From Pseudomonadota bacterium (GTDB lineage Bacteria > Pseudomonadota > Alphaproteobacteria > Sphingomonadales > Sphingomonadaceae): a DNA stretch of 7,672 nt. A program made the translations under genes and the position numbers. The stretch lies in contig JAEXAY010000034.1 in NCBI GenBank assembly GCA_023457895.1, positions 1-7,672 on the forward strand, written 5' to 3'. Below, in pieces: positions 5,191 to 7,672 of this stretch; positions within the stretch are counted from its first letter, which is position 1; each line of letters begins with the position of its first letter. The notes beneath the pieces are model-generated. The model was not told the DNA's origin, did not search any database, and saw nothing but the letters and a program-made list of their open reading frames with translations.

Positions 5191-6843
5191 ATGACTGATA
5201 TCACAGCAAATCCCGCAGATTTCCATGATGCGCACGACCATCATGATGCGGACCACAAGCCGGGCTTCTTCGCCCGCTGGTTCATGTCCACCAACCACAA
5301 GGACATCGGAACGCTCTACCTGATCTTTGCGATTATCGCGGGGATCATCGGGGGAACCATCTCGGGCATGATGCGCCTCGAACTGATGCATCCGGGCCTG
5401 CAATATCTGCAGGGCTGGTCGGGCGGCGACCTCGCGCAAGCCAAGCATCTGTGGAACGTGCTCATCACCGCCCATGGTCTCATCATGGTGTTCTTCATGG
5501 TGATGCCGGCGATGATCGGCGGGTTCGGCAACTGGTTTGTGCCGATCATGATCGGGGCGCCGGACATGGCATTCCCGCGCATGAACAATATCAGCTTCTG
5601 GCTGCTTATTCCTGCCTTCGCGCTGCTCATGGGATCGACCTTCGTTCCCGGCGGCCTCGGCAACGGCGCCGGCACGGGCTGGACGGTCTATGCGCCGCTC
5701 GCGACCTCGGGTTCCCCGGGACCGGCGGTCGACATGGGCATCCTCGCGCTTCACCTTGCCGGTATCAGCTCGATCCTCGGTGCGATCAACTTCATCACCA
5801 CCATCTTCAACATGCGCGCACCCGGCATGACCATCAACAAGATGCCGCTGTTCGTGTGGTCGGTGCTGGTGACCGCGTTCCTGCTGCTCCTTTCGCTGCC
5901 GGTTCTCGCTGCGGCAATCACCATGCTGCTGACCGACCGTAATTTCGGCACGACCTTCTTCGATGCGTCGGGCGGCGGCGATCCGGTGCTCTACCAGCAC
6001 CTGTTCTGGTTCTTCGGCCACCCCGAAGTGTACATCATGATCCTGCCGGGCTTCGGCATGATCAGCCACATCGTTGCGACCTTCAGCCGCAAGCCGGTAT
6101 TCGGCTATCTCGGCATGGCCTACGCCATGGTTGCGATCGGCGTGGTCGGCTTCATCGTGTGGGCGCACCACATGTTCACCACCGGCATGAGCGTCAACAC
6201 CAAGATGTACTTCACCGCCGCCACCATGGTCATCGCGGTGCCGACCGGCATCAAGATCTTCTCGTGGATCGCGACGATGTGGGGCGGATCGATGTCGTTC
6301 AAGACCCCGATGGTCTGGGCGCTCGGCTTCATCTTCATGTTCACCGTGGGCGGTGTCACCGGCGTGGTGCTCGCCAATGGCGGCATCGACAGCTACATGC
6401 ACGACACCTATTATGTGATCGCGCACTTCCACTACGTGCTGTCGCTGGGGGCGGTGTTCGCGCTGTTCGCCGGCTTCTATTACTGGTTCCCGAAAATGTC
6501 GGGCCGGATGATGAACGAAGCGCTGGGCCACCTCCATTTCTGGGTGTTCTTCATCGGCGTGAACCTCGTCTTCTTCCCGATGCACTTCCTCGGCAACCAA
6601 GGCATGCCGCGCCGCTATCCCGACTTTGCAGAAGGCTATGCCTACTGGAACTATGTCGCGTCGATCGGTTACATGATCACGATCGTCGGCGTCGGTATCT
6701 TCCTCATCAACCTCTTCTGGTCGCTGTTTGCGGGCAAGAAGGCCGCGGACAATCCGTGGGGTGAAGGTGCGACCACGCTCGAATGGACGCTGTCGTCGCC
6801 GCCGCCCTACCACCAGTTCGAAACCCTCCCCAAGATCGCCTGA
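5191..6843 (+). CDS. ctaD: Cytochrome c oxidase subunit I (aa3-type)
   Basis: Catalytic, proton-pumping subunit that reduces O2 to water in the inner membrane. The 550-residue protein has the usual length and hydrophobic helices of a 12-helix subunit I. Visible functional residues are His95 (TAHGLIMVFF) and His414 as heme a ligands, His412 as heme a3 ligand, and His277, His326 and His327 as CuB ligands. Tyr281, four residues after His277, is the expected cross-linked Tyr. Glu279 (HPEVY) and Asp125 (GAPDMAFPRMNN) mark the D proton channel, and Lys355 with Thr352 the K channel. His404-Asp405 sit at the Mg2+ site. It is thus an A-type heme-copper oxidase with nothing missing. The N-terminus has a His/Asp cluster (12-22). 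AAGGG (5178-5182) overlaps the coxB stop, eight bases before ATG. The symbol coxA is also used. Confidence 0.98.
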   Translation: MTDITANPADFHDAHDHHDADHKPGFFARWFMSTNHKDIGTLYLIFAIIAGIIGGTISGMMRLELMHPGLQYLQGWSGGDLAQAKHLWNVLITAHGLIMVFFMVMPAMIGGFGNWFVPIMIGAPDMAFPRMNNISFWLLIPAFALLMGSTFVPGGLGNGAGTGWTVYAPLATSGSPGPAVDMGILALHLAGISSILGAINFITTIFNMRAPGMTINKMPLFVWSVLVTAFLLLLSLPVLAAAITMLLTDRNFGTTFFDASGGGDPVLYQHLFWFFGHPEVYIMILPGFGMISHIVATFSRKPVFGYLGMAYAMVAIGVVGFIVWAHHMFTTGMSVNTKMYFTAATMVIAVPTGIKIFSWIATMWGGSMSFKTPMVWALGFIFMFTVGGVTGVVLANGGIDSYMHDTYYVIAHFHYVLSLGAVFALFAGFYYWFPKMSGRMMNEALGHLHFWVFFIGVNLVFFPMHFLGNQGMPRRYPDFAEGYAYWNYVASIGYMITIVGVGIFLINLFWSLFAGKKAADNPWGEGATTLEWTLSSPPPYHQFETLPKIA

Positions 6844-6869
6844 TCCAGAGGGTTTCGTGAAGAAAAAAG

Positions 6870-6899
6870 GGGGCTGGTCCGGCGGACCGGCCCCTTTTT
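6870..6899 (+). terminator. Strong, symmetric rho-independent terminator after ctaD
   Basis: An 11-bp stem (6870-6880 with 6884-6894, one G-U pair) closes on a GGC loop and is followed by five T residues (6895-6899). A run of six A residues (6863-6868) precedes the stem, so it could also stop transcription in the other direction. It lies 26 bases after the ctaD stop and only 32 bases before ctaB, so it should limit readthrough into ctaB. Confidence 0.88.
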
Positions 6900-6908
6900 C
6901 GGCAAGAT

Positions 6909-6932
6909 ATGGATCTGATTGAACAGGCATAA
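6909..6932 (+). CDS. Possible seven-codon leader mini-ORF overlapping the ctaB start
   Basis: ATG at 6909 opens a frame reading M-D-L-I-E-Q-A and stopping with TAA at 6930-6932. The last A of that stop is the first base of the ctaB ATG, giving TAATG. Its only ribosome binding candidate is a weak GGCAAG immediately upstream. If translated, it could couple initiation to ctaB. Chance occurrence is quite possible for so short a frame, so this is only a candidate. Confidence 0.2.
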   Translation: MDLIEQA

Positions 6933-7672
6933 TGGCAATCCCAGTGGCAGATTATCCGGCACAGACACTTCCGGCCGACTGGCGCGATTTTTTCGCACTT
7001 ACCAAGCCGCGGGTCATGAGCCTTGTGGTCTTCACCGCCGCCTGCGGGCTGCTGGCCTCGGGCGTAAGGATGCCGCCGGTGCTGGCGTTCACGGCCATCC
7101 TCGCGATCGCGCTCGGCGCAGGTGCGAGCGGTGCGCTCAACCAGTGGTATGAAGCCGAACTCGATGCCAAGATGAAGCGGACCGCCAAGCGCCCGCTGCC
7201 CGATGGCCGCATGGACAGGTCATCGGCGCTCCATTTCGGCGTCGGTCTTGCCGTCTTCTCCGTCCTCCTCATGGGGCTGGCGGCCAACTGGCTGGCGGCG
7301 GCCGTGCTCGCTGGCTCGATCCTCTTCTACGTCGTTATCTATACCATCTGGCTCAAACCGAGGACGCCCCAGAATATCGTGATCGGCGGCGCCGCGGGCG
7401 CGTTTCCGCCCATGATCGGCTGGGCGGCGGCGACCGGCAACATCACGCTGCTGCCCTTCCTGCTGTTCCTGCTGATCTTCTTCTGGACGCCGCCGCATTT
7501 CTGGAGCCTCGCGCTGTTCGTGCGATCTGACTATGCCAATGCGGGCATCCCGATGATGCCGGTCGTGGCGGGGCAGAAGGCCACGCGCACGCAGATCATG
7601 CTCTACACGCTCGTCATGGCTGCAACCGCGGTGGCGCCGTGGGTGCTGGGGCTGACCGGCGCGATCTATGGC
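6932..7672 (+). CDS. ctaB: Protoheme IX farnesyltransferase (heme O synthase), 3' end cut by window
   Basis: Membrane prenyltransferase that adds a farnesyl group to heme b, giving heme O, the precursor of the heme a used by the adjacent oxidase. The frame is open from ATG 6932 to the window edge, 247 residues; family members run to about 290-310, so roughly 45-60 residues are outside. Key motifs are FFALTKPRVMSLVVF (20-34), the Asp-containing prenyl-binding motif NQWYEAELDAKMKRT (70-84), the second conserved loop LKPRTPQNIVIGGAAGAFPP (141-160), and WTPPHFW (185-191). Several hydrophobic helices separate them, fitting the UbiA-type fold. An in-frame TGA at 6920 rules out a longer N-terminus; AGG (6925-6927) is a weak binding site. 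A strong terminator separates it from ctaD, and no convincing promoter is visible in the 32-base gap. The symbol cyoE is also used. Confidence 0.96.
   Translation, partial: MAIPVADYPAQTLPADWRDFFALTKPRVMSLVVFTAACGLLASGVRMPPVLAFTAILAIALGAGASGALNQWYEAELDAKMKRTAKRPLPDGRMDRSSALHFGVGLAVFSVLLMGLAANWLAAAVLAGSILFYVVIYTIWLKPRTPQNIVIGGAAGAFPPMIGWAAATGNITLLPFLLFLLIFFWTPPHFWSLALFVRSDYANAGIPMMPVVAGQKATRTQIMLYTLVMAATAVAPWVLGLTGAIYG

Noticed and set aside
4936..6930. 664-residue open frame on the minus strand opposite ctaD
   Set aside because: It is an antisense shadow of a long GC-rich gene. Its protein is rich in Arg, His, Glu and Asp without domain structure, and ctaD on the plus strand is beyond doubt.
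1..7672. Search for CRISPR arrays, tRNA/rRNA genes, insertion sequences, toxin-antitoxin, phage or defence genes
   Set aside because: No spaced repeats, cloverleaf, transposase or related frames were seen; all coding space is filled by recognised core genes.

Overview
This window is a chromosomal housekeeping region of an alphaproteobacterium, most probably a sphingomonad (order Sphingomonadales; genus not determinable by eye). The evidence is the high-GC codon usage, the close fit of the S21, CtaD and CtaB proteins to the sphingomonad/alphaproteobacterial style, the coxB-ctaD-ctaB gene order, and a palindromic repeat of a kind common in these genomes. I see eight protein genes, one cut off at each end of the window. 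I see no RNA gene, insertion sequence, CRISPR array, phage gene or defence system.

Left part (1-1075): ribosomal protein S21 (rpsU) lacks only the first base of its probable start codon. A strong intrinsic terminator follows it. Next comes a membrane-anchored FKBP-type prolyl isomerase with its own candidate promoter and a Gln/Met repeat tail. The 169-base convergent spacer after it holds an imperfect palindromic repeat and GC hairpins.

Middle part (1076-3736, minus strand): four tightly packed genes read pyrE > pdxJ > acpS > lepB. They cover pyrimidine synthesis, pyridoxine phosphate synthesis, activation of acyl carrier protein, and signal peptide cleavage. The functions are unrelated, but spacing (0, 37 and 8 bases) and the TGA|GTG junction argue for one transcript. 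The rnc-era genes that follow lepB in many proteobacteria are absent here.

Right part (3737-7672, plus strand): a 255-base divergent region carries overlapping candidate promoters for pyrE and coxB around a 24-base dyad, then a structured coxB leader. coxB and ctaD encode subunits II and I of the aa3-type cytochrome c oxidase, with all CuA, heme a, heme a3 and CuB ligands visible. A strong symmetric terminator follows ctaD. Then ctaB (heme O synthase, supplying the precursor of heme a) runs off the window end, preceded by a seven-codon mini-ORF overlapping its start.

No previously undescribed system is convincingly present. The best leads are regulatory: the dyad in the pyrE/coxB promoter region, the coxB leader, the terminator plus mini-ORF between ctaD and ctaB, and the shortened palindromic repeat.
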